This document shows positions 11,896-23,889 of a stretch of 64,000 bases of DNA, one piece after another (the stretch's first letter is position 1; each line of letters starts with the position of its first letter). The stretch is from Rutstroemia sp. NJR-2017a BVV2 (Eukaryota > Ascomycota > Leotiomycetes > Helotiales > Rutstroemiaceae). A program made the position numbers and the translations under genes. The stretch spans positions 248,001-312,000 of the forward strand of contig NJPS01000008.1 in the NCBI GenBank assembly GCA_002946415.1, read 5' to 3'. The notes beneath the pieces are model-generated. The model was not told the DNA's origin and did not search any database. It worked only from the letters and a program-made list of their open reading frames with translations.

Positions 11896-13340
11896 TATGG
11901 AATGCTTCTGGTGATGTTGACATAGGATGTATGGATGGAGGTAAGGCATATGTTATTTTATGATGCGCTCGCGCCTGTGTGCTGTGCTGTGAACATGTCA
12001 TTATTGCTGAGGAAGACAGTGCTTGAGGTCTTTGTTTCAATACAAATCGAGGAATGCAAGGTTAGCATGTAGACTTTTTCAGTGTCACATATACTTCTCT
12101 CTTCAGTAAACTGCATTTGTGTCTCCTACGCGTCTATCTGTCTAGCTAACCTGAGACGGTTTTATGATGGGACTTGCCAGCCAGTCTGTACTGATATCTA
12201 TTGCTCGTCTACCTATTACTTGCTGCAGGCACAGGAGAAACGGCTGCACTTGTGGAGATAAACTCCCTAGCAAAAAGAGTACTCAAACCGTCGAGTTTAA
12301 CATCGCCAGTACATAGTCGCACTAATAAGTGTACGAAGTGCAACCCATGACAATGCTCAACAACATGACGTTGACTCGGTCTGATTTGCATGACCGCCTC
12401 CCGTGTTCTCGTGGAGTCTCGAAGATCCTGCGGCTTCTTTCTCCCATGGTACGGTAAAAATAAATCCGTCGATCGTGGCCCTGGTGGGTGACTTGTTATC
12501 TCAGCCAGTGGGTTAGGTAGGGAGTAGACACTGGATAGATCTATGCAAACGGAGCTGAAGTCTGAGATGCCGTGGCATTCATTGGTGCATGCAGTGATAT
12601 TGTTCCAACAGTTTTACAAGTTGCAACTCCCCATCGGTCGGACTATCTACCTAACTAACTCTTTGGTATCATTCATGTCCGCACTTATTCGCCTGTTTTT
12701 AACGGAACATAAGGATAGCTACCCTGCTACCTAAGGTACTGTACTATAGCTCCCCACCCATCTATCCATCCACCTGTTTGTCTGTTACCCCTCCATAACC
12801 ACAATTCCATCCCTACCCGTCCGTTATATGAATAACCTAAGCACCTAGCAGACAATATGCATTTCACTTACTAGATAGATCCTGCGCAGCCTATTTCCGC
12901 GTTGAATATCTCCATTCCTCAACCTCTGCTTTCCTCTCATGCTACGTGCAATAAAGCATATCAAAGTGAAAGTAAAAGGTAAATTCAAAGAACCAGGATG
13001 AAGGTGCCGGATCTTTCCAATCCCTAACAACATCCCCTGTTGCTTCGCGTCGAGAGAAAAATTAGAATAAATCGAAACTCAAAGGTCGAAAGCCAGGAAA
13101 AGTCCAAATAATTGACCCCTCCATCCTTAGCCAAGATTGCGGATAGTAGAAGCAAAGGAGAGGAAAGAAAATCCACAAAATGCTCAATTCATAACCCTGG
13201 AGACTGAACCCCGAAATACAGACCCCCATTTGGGTAAACCCAAGGAGCAAACGACACTTTTGAATCTAAAGCAATTCAAAGTAATAACAAATCCAAAGAA
13301 ATGAAAGATCAACCTTCCATCTACTTCCACTTCATCCTAT
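11896..13340. other. Intergenic region between convergent genes
   Basis: Space between the 3' ends of the 9863 and 13341 genes. No coding region, RNA gene or repeat array was recognised. Confidence 0.6.
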
Positions 13341-16300
13341 TTAATCCTCCCAACAATCCTGATTATCACCAAAGTCAAACTCCGGTTTCAGACCCCAAGT
13401 CCCGTTCCAATTGCTCCAACCACCGATATCGAATGCGGACGGATGAGTGCTTGATTCTCCTTGCGTTTCAGTTGCTTTCGATGACCTCTTCCTTCTCGTC
13501 TCCTCGTTAGCCCGGAGATCAGAGTCGCTTCGGCGCAGATTCTTACTCGTAAGTAATTTCAAGCTGGAGTCATTGTCTGCTGGGATATACTCCACGTCAG
13601 AAAAGTTATCTGGAATCTTATGGAGATATGAAGGCGGTGGTGGACAGCGTGAAGAGGGCTGGTTGGTAAGTTCGGTGTTAGACCTATGTGTGTCCACGAC
13701 GGTGCTAGGGCCTTGACTGTGGTTCACGTGAAGAGAGTCGTCGGAGTTAGGTGGGGAAGTTATCTTGGCTTCGAAGATGCTCATGTGAAGAAGTTCAGTG
13801 CCGTTATCAGTGGCTTCTCGACCGAAGGCGGGACGACCGTTGGACATGCGTCTTTTATGGGTGGGTTTTGGTGAAGCGTCATTAGGACGTAGGTAACTTC
13901 CAATCGAAGGACTTGCCTCCTGAGAAGAGGACGTAGATGGGGAAGAGGTAAACTTGGCTTTTTTCTTGAATTTTGTGCTTGGAGTAGGTGGTGCATTTTC
14001 AAGAGAGCTCACGCTGTACTCATAAGAATCGTATTGACCGTCAGTCCAATTGCCGCTAGGGGGGCGCCGAAGTGGCGGAGGTGACAGCTTTCCAACTTCG
14101 GGCTGATGAGTTTCTCCGGTTTGATGCCTTGGAGGCGTTGGAGCCTTAGGAGGAATTTTAGACTCAGATATTTGCCGTGGTGGACTCGGTGTCATGTAAC
14201 GACGTAGTGGTTTCGGAGATAGGTTTTGGCGCGCAAGTCGATCTAATGGCAAATGAGCGAATGTAATGTTCACGGGATGTAGTTCTACTTACTGACTCTC
14301 CAGAATTCTAGGCTGGAATTTGTAGAAGCAAGATCATCAACAGACTCATTTCGTCGATAACTGCGTCGGGCAGTGTCTCGTCTGTAAAAGTCATGGTGCT
14401 TGTGGTCACTATTTCTGCTATCAGATTCGCTAGAGTCGCTCAATGACCGATATTCGTGAACTTTTTCGTATTTTCCCTTCTTGAAATTCCAATGTCTGAA
14501 TTTCGTACCGACTTTCTCAGAATTTCCTTGACCTTCAAAGCCGGGATTTTCCGATTTACTCCTGCTGCCTTTTTCATCTGTCTGTGACGCTAAGGGGTCG
14601 ATTATTCTTACTCGATTCTGCACTTCACGCGCTTCTTCAGGTGCTGCTACAGCATGAGATGAAATTTCGTGGTGATCTCGAGCGTACGAGCGACCCCCAC
14701 GTCTATTCTCAGTTCGTGTGTTCCGTGGGTATGAGGAGGCACTGCCTCGACGATAATCCTCATCCCGGCTGATGGTTTGTGCATCAGTACTTCGAAGACC
14801 AAAAGGCTCACGGCGATGGATTTGAGGACGATGCGAAACTTCATCTTCATAGACTGGGGTAGCCAAGACTGTTCTATAAGGTATAGATTTAGGACTGCCA
14901 AGTGGTGAGGCACGTTGCTGTGTAGTCGGTATTCGGATTGGGGAATGCTCGTCAAAATGAACGACCGGAGACCGCCTCTGAAATGATCGACGAATCTTTG
15001 GTCTGCGGTCAATGACCACTTCTGGCTGTCTTGACTGTGTTCTAGGTAGGGACTCTTGGTCTGACAGAGACTCTTCATCGCTGGAGTTTTCGGAAGAAGA
15101 CACTCTTCTTGGTGAGTCCTTGATCTGAGAAACTTTGACTTCAGCGGTTGATCTTTCTTCCGGTAGATTCTCCTCTATAATATGATCATCATATCGACTG
15201 TATCTGCGCTTTTCTTTCTTCCTCTTCGTCGCTGCCTCAACACTACTTGAACGAGCAGACTGAGGTGGGCTGCTGTGCTTAATCTTTTACAGTAGCGTCG
15301 TCAGTCTATGATCTCCAAATGGTGTTCCAGACGGAGTTACCTTTCTATACTTCTTTAACTTATTTGGCTGCCTCTTTCCGTTACCTTCCTTACCACTCAG
15401 GGAGCTTTCATCCCGCTGGCATTTATGGCAAAAGCCTGAAACAGGATTCTCGCCAGGCTTTAGAGGGTTGTCACGATGATATCTCCGAGACCGAATTCTT
15501 CCACAGTTTGCACAAACATGCTTGGTGATCGTGACTGTTGTTTTCTCCTCCAGGGTAATTTTACTGTTGTCGCCAGAAGCCTCATTGGCCGGGTCCAGAT
15601 TTTTTATCTTCAATGGCTCAGAAGATGACCTTTTCCGGAAGTCATCATCTATTTGTATGAGATCCCTGAAGGCTGCTGCTGGTTGAGATATGTTTCGAGC
15701 TTGTATTGGAACAGCATATCTTCCTGGGAGTGGCTGTGGAAGTCCTGGAGGATACAGTGGCATAGGAAGAAATTGTGGAAACGACGGTGTCGTAGGGGAT
15801 AACATGCCTGGTGGAGGACCCGAATATCCTGGATATGGAAACATCATTGGTGGAGGTCTAAGTGCTGGTAATGGCATTGGAGCCATTGGAGGAAACTGTG
15901 CCTGAGGAATGGGCATCGAATAAGATGGTTGAAATGGAACCATTGCAGGAAACGGTACTTGAGGAATGGGCGTCGAATGGGGTATTTGCTGAGGAGGATT
16001 ATAAGGTGTCGCTGCAAGCAGGGGAGTGGAGTTATCTTTCAGACTTTCACAGGATTTAACGCGCTTGGTGAGAGCTTTCGATGTGCGAACGATCCCAAAA
16101 GTTTCTCCTAGTAAGCCCGGTCCAGTGCTCTTGCGCTTGGAAGGAAGGTCGCGTGCAAGTACGAGACGACCATTGACATGTGTGGCGTATGGTTTCCCAG
16201 GTGTTACGGCGCCTTCGACATCCGAATCATCAAAAATACCAGGACGTGATGCTCTGTACCTTGTACGATGTTAACTTTTTTCTCCACCAGGATAAGGCCG

Positions 16301-16357
16301 ATGGCCAAGGACGTTTCAATGTCCAGATTCAACGCAGTCAACTCACAAGGTGATCAT
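13341..16357 (-). CDS. Proline-rich disordered protein with CxxC...CxxC zinc-ribbon-like module
   Basis: Unnamed conserved-looking protein of 938 residues. Exons (complement) are 16347-16357, 15341-16259, 14293-15277 and 13341-14242, with introns of 87, 63 and 50 nt. Exon 1 carries only 11 nt (MIT plus two bases), spliced to a frame reading LYRASRPGIFDDSD. Residues about 85-190 are Pro/Met/Gln-rich (PMAPMPLPALRPPPMMF). Residues 253-284 hold Cys pairs CANC and CHKC separated by 24 residues, basic and with a histidine, which may bind zinc. The remainder is Ser/Arg-rich and polar, probably disordered, ending in GGWSNWNGTWGLKPEFDFG. The 63-nt intron contains an in-frame TAA, so an unspliced reading wrongly splits the gene; the GTAACT donor, CTGAC branch and TTAAG acceptor resolve it. 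The function is unknown; an RNA- or chromatin-associated scaffold is a guess. Confidence 0.75.
15882..15979 (-). repeat. Imperfect coding duplication of a PIPQxxFP unit
   Basis: Two similar blocks about 57 bp apart inside the proline-rich exon encode related units (TPIPQVPFPAM and MPIPQAQFPPM), a small in-frame duplication. Confidence 0.7.
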
Positions 16358-17485
16358 TTTATAGTTTTTTGTAGTAGTCCTTATTCTTCACACGTGTGTC
16401 ATAAGTGAATTCGAGGAATCGTCGACCGGACCAGAACAGATCTATGTTGTTACAGAGCTCTTCTGAATTGTCAGGAAAGGCGATGGAGAAGAGAACAATG
16501 GGAGAAATCGCTGTCGCAGAACTATGTTGGCAGAATCAAGCACCCGAATAATGGAAAAGTATGACAATATTAAACAGAGGGAGTCATAGAAAAGTAAGTA
16601 GTTGTGTGCATTCTGGTGGGTGATTTTGAGTGAGTGAAGACAGAATGTAAAAGAAGAGTTGAAAAGTGGCAACGGTATCAACGATGGCAACGGCACAACG
16701 ATTGTCCACCTAGCGATGACTGTGAAATCAACAAACAGTGTGATTAACTTGTTGGAGTTCAGCTTCAAAACTAACTTCGATTTTTCGGACGACAAGACAT
16801 TTGTTCTTGCCACTTTTGATTGGAGATAAATAAGTGAATTTGTCCGAAATTTTTGCTCGACAATGACAGCCATTGGCTAGCAGGTAAGATTATTGTGTTG
16901 GAGTATAAGAAGTAGAAACAGTAATGGAGGGGCTCTTATTAATTGTTAAAGGCAGCACCATAGATCTTCCAAGTGAAATTTGAACATGACACGGCTGGTA
17001 TGTCATCCACGTTCTTGGTCAAACAGATATGGAGGTGCGAGGTTCTACCACAGACTCACCATCAAACCTATTATCTTCCTACTACTTCAGATGATAATTA
17101 GCTCAGTGTCCATCTGATTATAGTGACATCTGCCGACTTCGGAAGCTTTGGTCGTCAAACATTAATAGCTCGATCGTCGGCATCAGGTGAATATATTAAC
17201 AGTCCGGCCTCGATAAATGCCCTCCCATCCGACCACTCTGACTCATTGTGATAACCGAGTCTACTCTCACACAGTACATGGCACATGGAATACTCCGCCG
17301 ACAGCCTGACAGTATCTGGACCATATCCTACAAGTTACCGTCCTGCTGCAACGTTCAATTGACTTCCAGTAATGGCCTTATGTTTAAAGTAAATTCCTTC
17401 TATACATAGCTGTAGGATAGCCTTTTTAGAGCGCCAGTCCAAGATAAGAGACAAGATGATGATACAAAAGCAAAATTTATTTCCT
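16358..17485. other. Intergenic region between the zinc-ribbon gene and STT3
   Basis: No gene recognised. An ACACGTGT palindrome within 16389-16398 sits about 32 bp upstream of the zinc-ribbon gene start and may be a bHLH-type site; otherwise nothing notable. Confidence 0.55.
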
Positions 17486-20063
17486 TTACTCAACCCTCAA
17501 AACTTTTGGTCCTCTCCTCTTTGTAGTCTTCTTCTTCTTGTTTCCTCTATCGAAGGATGCAGCGGACGCATGGTCTCGACCAACATTGTCGAGGTCCTTA
17601 ACCTTGTAGATTCGGATGATCCAGTTTTCACTGGTGAATGCCTCCTCCACAGTGTTCAGAACTGGCCCATTGTCTGGCATCTTCACACCACGAACTCTAT
17701 CCGTGGCTTGTCCTGGTGGGAAAAGAGAGTTATAGTTGTAGTATGACATCTTGTACCTACAGAATTGTTAGTAATTATTCGTACTACTCGGAGTGTTGTC
17801 TTACATCAAACTGTCTTTCATGGTCTGAGTAGCACCTTCGTCTACTCTATATTCTCCTCGGTCAGTGAAGAAATCACGTTCCTTGACCTCATCAGGCCAG
17901 ATACCCTCAGCAATTCGAACCATCCACAAGAATTTGTTGATATCATCTCCCGAGTAGCCGAGAAGACCACCGAATACGACAAGGACATAATCAACTTCAT
18001 GTTGACGCATGATGGGGTAGCTGACTTCCTCACGAGAGCTCATGGCCTTACCGACCGTGGCGATGTGGGTGTTGTTCCAGGTATTGTTATCAACGAGGGT
18101 GGGCCTGTCAGCCATTCCACCAATTTGGTATCCATAATCCCACCATGACATAATCTTGGCATCCTCCTTGGTGTTTTGTCGGAGCCATTGGTATGCCTCT
18201 CTGTAATCATCGATGATATGCTGGCTACCATCTGGAAGTCTGCTTGCCAACACAACTGAGGGAGATGAGTAGGCATTTGATGTTACCCAAGTACAGTGAA
18301 GAACGAAAATCAAGAGGTAAGTAGTCATAGCTGTAACTACTGACAACTTGGAGAAAGATGCATAGATCCCGACGAGAGGCTGTCTCATAGATCGTAGTCC
18401 TTCTTGCTTAGCAGCCTTCTTTGATACTGCTGGGGTGCCATTGGCGGCATCAGGTGTAGCACCTGGAGCTGGTGCTTCGGGAGACTCGATTGTGAGATAA
18501 GTGTTTAGAATATTGGACAAGGCTAGAGCTGCAGCTACACAGACAATTGGAGTCAATGTGAGCATCAAACGAACCATAACTCCGGAGAAGTAACTGGCAA
18601 GAATGGCATATACGACAACGAAGACTTGTTCATCTGCCAAGTTCAAGAAGCAGAGGTAAACACCAGCGGGGAACAACCAAATAAGGAGATTGAGGTCAAA
18701 GAAGTAGGCTGGCCATGCAGTAGGTTGATGCTCAGAGACCGACGCAATGATAGGGATGTGGATCTTGGCGTATCCGGTATCCCAGAGAGAGTAGAATCGC
18801 CCGGTCCAGGGAGCGATGACTCCGGAAACAGTCAGAAGAACAAGCCCGCCGAAGGAGATGACGAACACAGCCAAAACGAAACCTCTAAGGAGGGTTGCGA
18901 ATTGTTTGCTTGGCACACCAGCACGGACGAATTCAACGAATCCGACCAATTGAAGAAGACCAAAAACACCTGCGCGGGTCAGTATGTGAAAGAGTATTTA
19001 AAAAGAAGAATTAACTCACCAAGAGCAGACATGTGCTCGCTACTGCGAATTGGCAAGAAACCGACAAACGGAATCTGCATGCTAGCCAACGTGCCAAGAG
19101 CGTACCAGGTGCAGTAGCTGACATAAATTCTCGGACTGAATCGTCCCATGCAAACCAAAACGAATACGTGAAGAGGAATCAAGTTGGTGATGAAGACGTA
19201 TCCTCCCCATGCGGACACCATGTAACCATAGAACAAGGCGCAAAGTGCGCCCCAGAATGCAGACCCGAGTTTCACAGCCTTGATCCAAAGGTAGAACGTG
19301 AACACAAGTAAGAAGATTGCAATGGCTTCGTTATCGTAGCTGCCTGCAACTGATCGCGAAATGTAGCCTGGAGCAATTCCCATGAAGATAGCGGCGAGAA
19401 GACCAGCTGAAGGAGAGGTGGACATCTCATTTGTGAAGAGGTATGTTGCGAAAGCCGTCAATCCAGAGAAACCTGGGGCGAGGAGCACGCAAATGTTTCG
19501 GATATCAACTGGTATAGTGAGAGCGCGGAGAGCATGGTAGATAACCCCACTGGTTACCATAAGACCTGGATATAATGTTCCACCAGTAACTCGTCCGAGA
19601 GGATGCCATGTTCGGTCGTCGAACCAATCCCAAAAGTCATAAAAGCCATGAGATACTAAGTATTTGGTTGCTCTGAAGTTAAACCATGGATCGACTAGTA
19701 AGAGGTTAGTAATTGGCACTCCAATTGAGACATCTGTCGAGGAAGAGCTTTATGCATCGTGGGGTTCGGTACTAACATTCGTGGATGATACTCTCGAAAC
19801 CTGTTCAAAATGGGGTCAGCTGTTGCTCAAATAAAGGGAAACAATGTCTGGAACAGAGCAGAAAGCCCGTTATTGCCAATGCCGCTGGTATTGAGGCGAA
19901 ACATCCGAGTTGTTCGGATTTTGAAATACGTACGGATCACAGAGAACAAACGACTAGCAATTGCAGCCGCAGCAATTAAACAGAGAATGACAATTCGTAA
20001 AACTCCACGAGTGTTCTTCCCTGTACTTCCTTGGAAGAACGGTTCCTGAGTTTTAGCAACCAT
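17486..20063 (-). CDS. STT3: Oligosaccharyltransferase catalytic subunit STT3
   Basis: Multi-pass ER membrane enzyme that transfers the lipid-linked oligosaccharide to Asn of nascent proteins. Five exons (complement): 19934-20063, 19777-19800, 19020-19694, 17805-18969 and 17486-17756; introns of 133, 76, 50 and 48 nt; all phases agree, giving 754 residues, normal for the family. Diagnostic motifs: [12 protein letters not shown] in the first lumenal loop, SVSEHQ (about residues 353-358), WWDYG (552-556) with following YQIGG, and the DK-type motif near [15 protein letters not shown]. The C-terminus is basic ([10 protein letters not shown]). Exon 2 is a 24-nt microexon encoding most of FESIIHEF, which is needed for the conserved motif. 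About a dozen hydrophobic segments are visible. An Ala/Pro-rich insert near 440-460 sits between membrane segments. Identity is secure. Confidence 0.97.
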
Positions 20064-20745
20064 ATTGGTGGCAGCGTTCAGAAAATAGAAAAGTTGTCGC
20101 TGTGAAGAAGCTCGAGATTAACACATATCTGTTCGCATGTTACAATCGAGAGCTCCGCGTCAGTTTACAGGGATTAGGTTCGTGGCCCGCCGCACTAGTG
20201 GGAGTCACGTGCAGCTCGAAAGGTACCAGCTGAAGACGCTTCGAGCAAGATGGACAGACATAGCACGAAGCGTTCGGATTCTCAGCTAGTGCAAGTGAAC
20301 ATCATGTATGTTCTAGTTGAAAGCTAGCTTGCAGAATTCCAACTCCCAAAGGCTGATGGAGCAATGCTGGCTGGACCGACTGCGTATACATTCAGGGTAT
20401 TGAGATTTCGAAGACTAAGTTTGCCAGTCTCCGGGTAAGTTCGCGCTCAAGAAAACATGGGAAATATATTACAATGCCCGGAAAAATAGGGCGGCTCGCA
20501 AAACAACCATCCGTTCATCGTACACGATCGACAACTGGTCTCCAACAACAGAAGCTTCCGGCTGTATTGGTCTATAGTACAATGTACAAGAGTATATCAC
20601 CTGGGTGACGTCTAAAGCTTTTCGTATGTTTCAACCACCCTCCGGCCTCTCCAGACATCGCTGGAGCCCACGCCAGCTGCCACAGCCCCCAATCAATGAT
20701 GCCATCTATCATTACCCATAATTAAACCCAGTGCTCCATGCCCCC
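20064..20745. other. STT3 promoter and 3' flank of the ATP synthase e gene
   Basis: No gene recognised. It carries a GTCACGTG site at 20204-20211. Confidence 0.6.
20204..20211. promoter_or_regulatory. GTCACGTG E-box upstream of STT3
   Basis: Core CACGTG with a flanking GT, 141 bp upstream of the STT3 ATG. RTCACGTG is a common bHLH (Cbf1-like) target in fungi; binding here is inferred only from sequence and position. Confidence 0.4.
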
Positions 20746-21271
20746 CTACTTATTCTCCGCTGCCAGGACGTTCAAGTATGCCTCTAGGTCGAATCTCGAG
20801 TCCATAGGATCCCGTATAACTGTTGAGAGCGTCAGTATAGTACTCAGCACAGCCTATCATGGCCAAAAAGTAACCGCTCTCGCGTCATTGGGCAGTTCCG
20901 AGTTGTAGCGTGATGTCAAGAAAGCAAGGGAGGTAGACGTACTGTCACCACTTTCTGTCTTTTTGCTTGCTGGCAAGTGCTTTTTCGAGTATTCTGCCTT
21001 GGCCTGCTCAATCAACTTCTGCTTGTGCTGGTATTCTCGCTGCTTCTCTGCCATCTTTGCGGAAGCTGAAAGTGCAGATTGGTGGTAGGCTCCGTAGACA
21101 ACACCAGCGCCGAGCGCTGACCACCGCAGAACCTATGAAGAGGCACCTTTCAGCATATATTCCAGTAAGTGCCATAAAGTGTGGTTGAATTGAAGAGGGG
21201 GCAACCCGCAGGTTGTGGTGGAGCTTCGCGCAGAAAAACTTGGAACATACGTTTACCCCAGTTGAAGCCAT
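20746..21271 (-). CDS. ATP21: Mitochondrial F1Fo ATP synthase subunit e
   Basis: Small inner-membrane subunit that supports ATP synthase dimer formation and cristae shape. Exons (complement) 21251-21271, 20943-21132 and 20746-20819 with introns of 118 and 123 nt join in phase to 94 residues, the usual fungal length. The N-terminus is MASTGVNVLRWSALGAG, then a single membrane segment with a GxxxG motif (GVVYG) used for dimer contacts. A charged helix follows (EKQREYQHKQKLIEQAKAEY), then the conserved end DPMDSRFDLEAYLNVLA. Exon 1 encodes only seven residues. Reading past the second donor gives a false C-terminus, whereas splicing restores the family ending. The gene is head to head with the dynein intermediate chain gene. 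Yeast names are TIM11/ATP21. Confidence 0.93.
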
Positions 21272-21722
21272 CGGGAGCTCTTGTGAAAGTGTGTTGAGGA
21301 CGAGGTAATAAGGAGAGTGATGGCTGAAGAGACACCAATTGGGGATGGTAGTACACTTAAAGAAAGGTGGAGTAGTTGTTGTCGGCGATCAACTTTTTAC
21401 AAATTCAAGGTGGTCGGATGAAATTCGAGCTCCATTACGGCACTTTGCGGATCACTAACCACACCAGGCTCAGCAATTGGAACTTTTAATTTTGTGCTTC
21501 ACGTGATCTATTCAAATGCGGTCCGGCGCGTTGAACCAAAAAGGTACAGACTAAAATCGCATGAATTCAGACACGACTACTTCGCTTTTAATACTATTTC
21601 TCCGCATCTGAAGTTGTGAAGATTCCCGCCTTTTGTGTATCTCTTCGAAGTCAATAAATCCCTTAAATTGCGGTGAAAGCAACGATTTGTGCCCCACGAC
21701 ATGGGCATGCGGTTCGGATACA
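21272..21722. promoter_or_regulatory. Shared bidirectional promoter, ATP synthase e / dynein IC
   Basis: A 451-bp space between two divergent ATGs (21271 minus, 21723 plus). It holds a perfect palindrome TCACGTGA at 21499-21506, almost central. Confidence 0.5.
21499..21506. promoter_or_regulatory. TCACGTGA palindromic E-box
   Basis: Perfect 8-bp palindrome midway between divergent genes, resembling the CDEI/Cbf1-type bHLH site. A related GTCACGTG lies upstream of STT3. Confidence 0.45.
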
Positions 21723-23889
21723 ATGCAGCAACAACGTCGAGATGAGATTCTGGCAAAGAAGGCTAAACTTGCAGAGCTGAAAAGGCAAAGGGAACTTCGC
21801 GCCAGAGAAGTTTCCGCAAGTAGGCAGAGTGTGGGGAGTTCAAGTGATGTACTATACATGCCACTTTTGTTCTTTGAACCAAACTAATTGGCGGTAGCTT
21901 GCATCTCCTACACCGGGAAGGGCAGACAATCGAAGAGAACTTGACAGTTTAATATCCAGCTTAGTCGGTGATAGTAGGCCGGGTTCTACAGGTCCAGGAG
22001 GAGCAGGATCGCCAGCGAAAGGAAGTCGACCAAATAGCGTTTTAAGTGCCGGTGAACTCAGCAACGAGAACTCAGAATCCGGCCCTTCATTTAGTCAACC
22101 TTCGCAGCCGCAGACCTTATCAATATCGACACAGTCTCTCTCTACCGTTCCATTATCTACTGTATATGAATTTACGCCGTCGCCGGTGAAGGAAGTCTTC
22201 TCGTATAGTAAAGGGGTACAAACAACAGAAGAATGGGGCACGCAGACCTCCGGGCCAAGGGCCTTCGAAGATTCGGACGAAGAAAATGATAGATCTCCTG
22301 CTGTGCAGTCTCCCAGTAAGCGGCTAAGCAGACGGGAGCGGGACAGAGAGGAAGAATTAAGAGAGAACATTCGAAGAGAAATCGAAGAAGAACTGAAGGC
22401 GACTAGAGATCTCGTGGATGGGTCAGTAAGACCAACTTCGCAGCATACCTCGACATCGAACTTTCCGGCAAGGATATTAACGACTGAAGAGCTTAATGCT
22501 GTGACCTCGTCTGAGGAGTTTATGGACTTCGTCGAAAGGTCTAGCAAGGTTATAGAGAGAGCTTTAGATCAGGAATACGATGTGCTCGCGGACTACGGAT
22601 TAAGTGGTGCAAACGGGGTTGGAGACGACGATGAATATGGAAATACTGGCGGAAGGGGGAGAAGGAAGATCAGGGAGGTGGCGCAATTTTATGATGAAAG
22701 ATGGTCAAAGAAAAGGATGATTAGCGCTATCAATTTCTCGCCCAAATTCCCTGAACTCGTCCTTGCAGCCTACACAAAGAACCCTTCCGCGCCGCACGAC
22801 CCCGATGGACTAGTTCAGGTCTGGAATATGCATCTCCACGATCGACCAGAATTTGTGTTTCATGCTCAATCAGATGTCCTGGCGGCGAAGTTCTCGCCAT
22901 TCCACCCCAATCTAATCATCGGAGGTGCTTACAGTGGTCAAGTCTTACTTTGGGACACAAGAGCAAAATCGGCACCAGTTCAGAAAACACCCCTGACTGG
23001 TTCCGGTCACACTCATCCGGTTTACTCTGTGGATATTGTGGGTACGCAGAATGCCAACAACATCATCTCATGCTCAACCGACGGCGTTATGTGCGGCTGG
23101 ACTGTTGACATGCTCGCACAGCCACAAGAGCTCCTAACCTTGACAACACCACCACCGGCCAAGACAGAAGACATGAGCCCTACCTGCATGGCGTTCCCAC
23201 AAACAGACCCAACATACTTCCTAGTAGGTTCAGAAGAAGGAACCGTATACTCCTGCCACCGCTACGACCGAGCAGGAGCCAAAGCCGGCGTGGACCAGCG
23301 AGTCAGCTATCGAGGCCACGCCGCACCAGTCATGTCTCTGAACTTCCATCCAGCCAAAGGACCCGTCGACCTCGGGGATCTACTACTTACCAGCTCCCTT
23401 GACTGGAGTGTTAAATTATGGAAAGTCCGCGCCCCAGCCGCCAGCTCCACGACAGGCATCACAGGCGATGGCCACACCGTCGCGCCGCTGTTCGACTTTA
23501 CGCGGGAAGACCTCGTCTACGACGCCGCGTGGTCGCCTGTCAAACCCGGTGTCTTCTCCCTCGTCGACGGAGCAGGCAATCTCGAGGTCTGGGACATCAC
23601 CATCGACACCGAAGTGCCGGTGTCGAAAGTGCAGCCGAGCGGCCGGAAAGGTGGGCGTAGTGTAATGTCGAAGAGTTTGAACCGCGTGGCGTGGGAGCAA
23701 ACTGAAGGAAAGCGTCTCGCGACTGGTGGTATTGATGGCATGCTATCTGTGTTTGAAGTGGGGCCTGATCTGGGTGGGAAAGACAGTGCGAGGAATGAGG
23801 AGTGGGCTAGTGTCAAGAAACTGGTGGCGAAGATGGAGGCTGCGGCGCAACCGGGTGCGAATGGTGTGAATGGGGTCAATGGGATATAG
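21723..23889 (+). CDS. Cytoplasmic dynein intermediate chain
   Basis: Scaffold subunit that links the dynein heavy chain to light chains and dynactin for minus-end transport and nuclear positioning; Neurospora ro-3-region and Aspergillus nud genes act in the same pathway. Exons 21723-21848 and 21898-23889 over a 49-nt intron give 705 residues. The first 35 residues form a charged coiled coil (QQQRRDEILAKKAKLAEL), the p150/dynactin-binding type. Residues about 145-159 carry two close Gln-Thr motifs, KGVQTT and WGTQT, the expected LC8 light-chain site. A second charged helix (RRERDREEELRENIRREI) follows near 180-205. From about residue 235 to 690 there are WD40 repeats (e.g. LVQVWNMH, VLLWDTRA, SVKLWKVRA, LEVWDITID). 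The C-terminal residues are Asn/Gly/Val-rich. Confidence 0.93.

Noticed and set aside
15278..15340. Possible nonsense mutation / pseudogene in the CxxC protein
   Set aside because: The stop lies within a segment with donor, branch and acceptor signals in phase 0, so an intron explains it better.
16442..16873. 143-codon minus-strand open frame upstream of the CxxC gene
   Set aside because: Leu/Ser/Phe-rich translation of pyrimidine-rich promoter DNA, no domain, no splice or start support.
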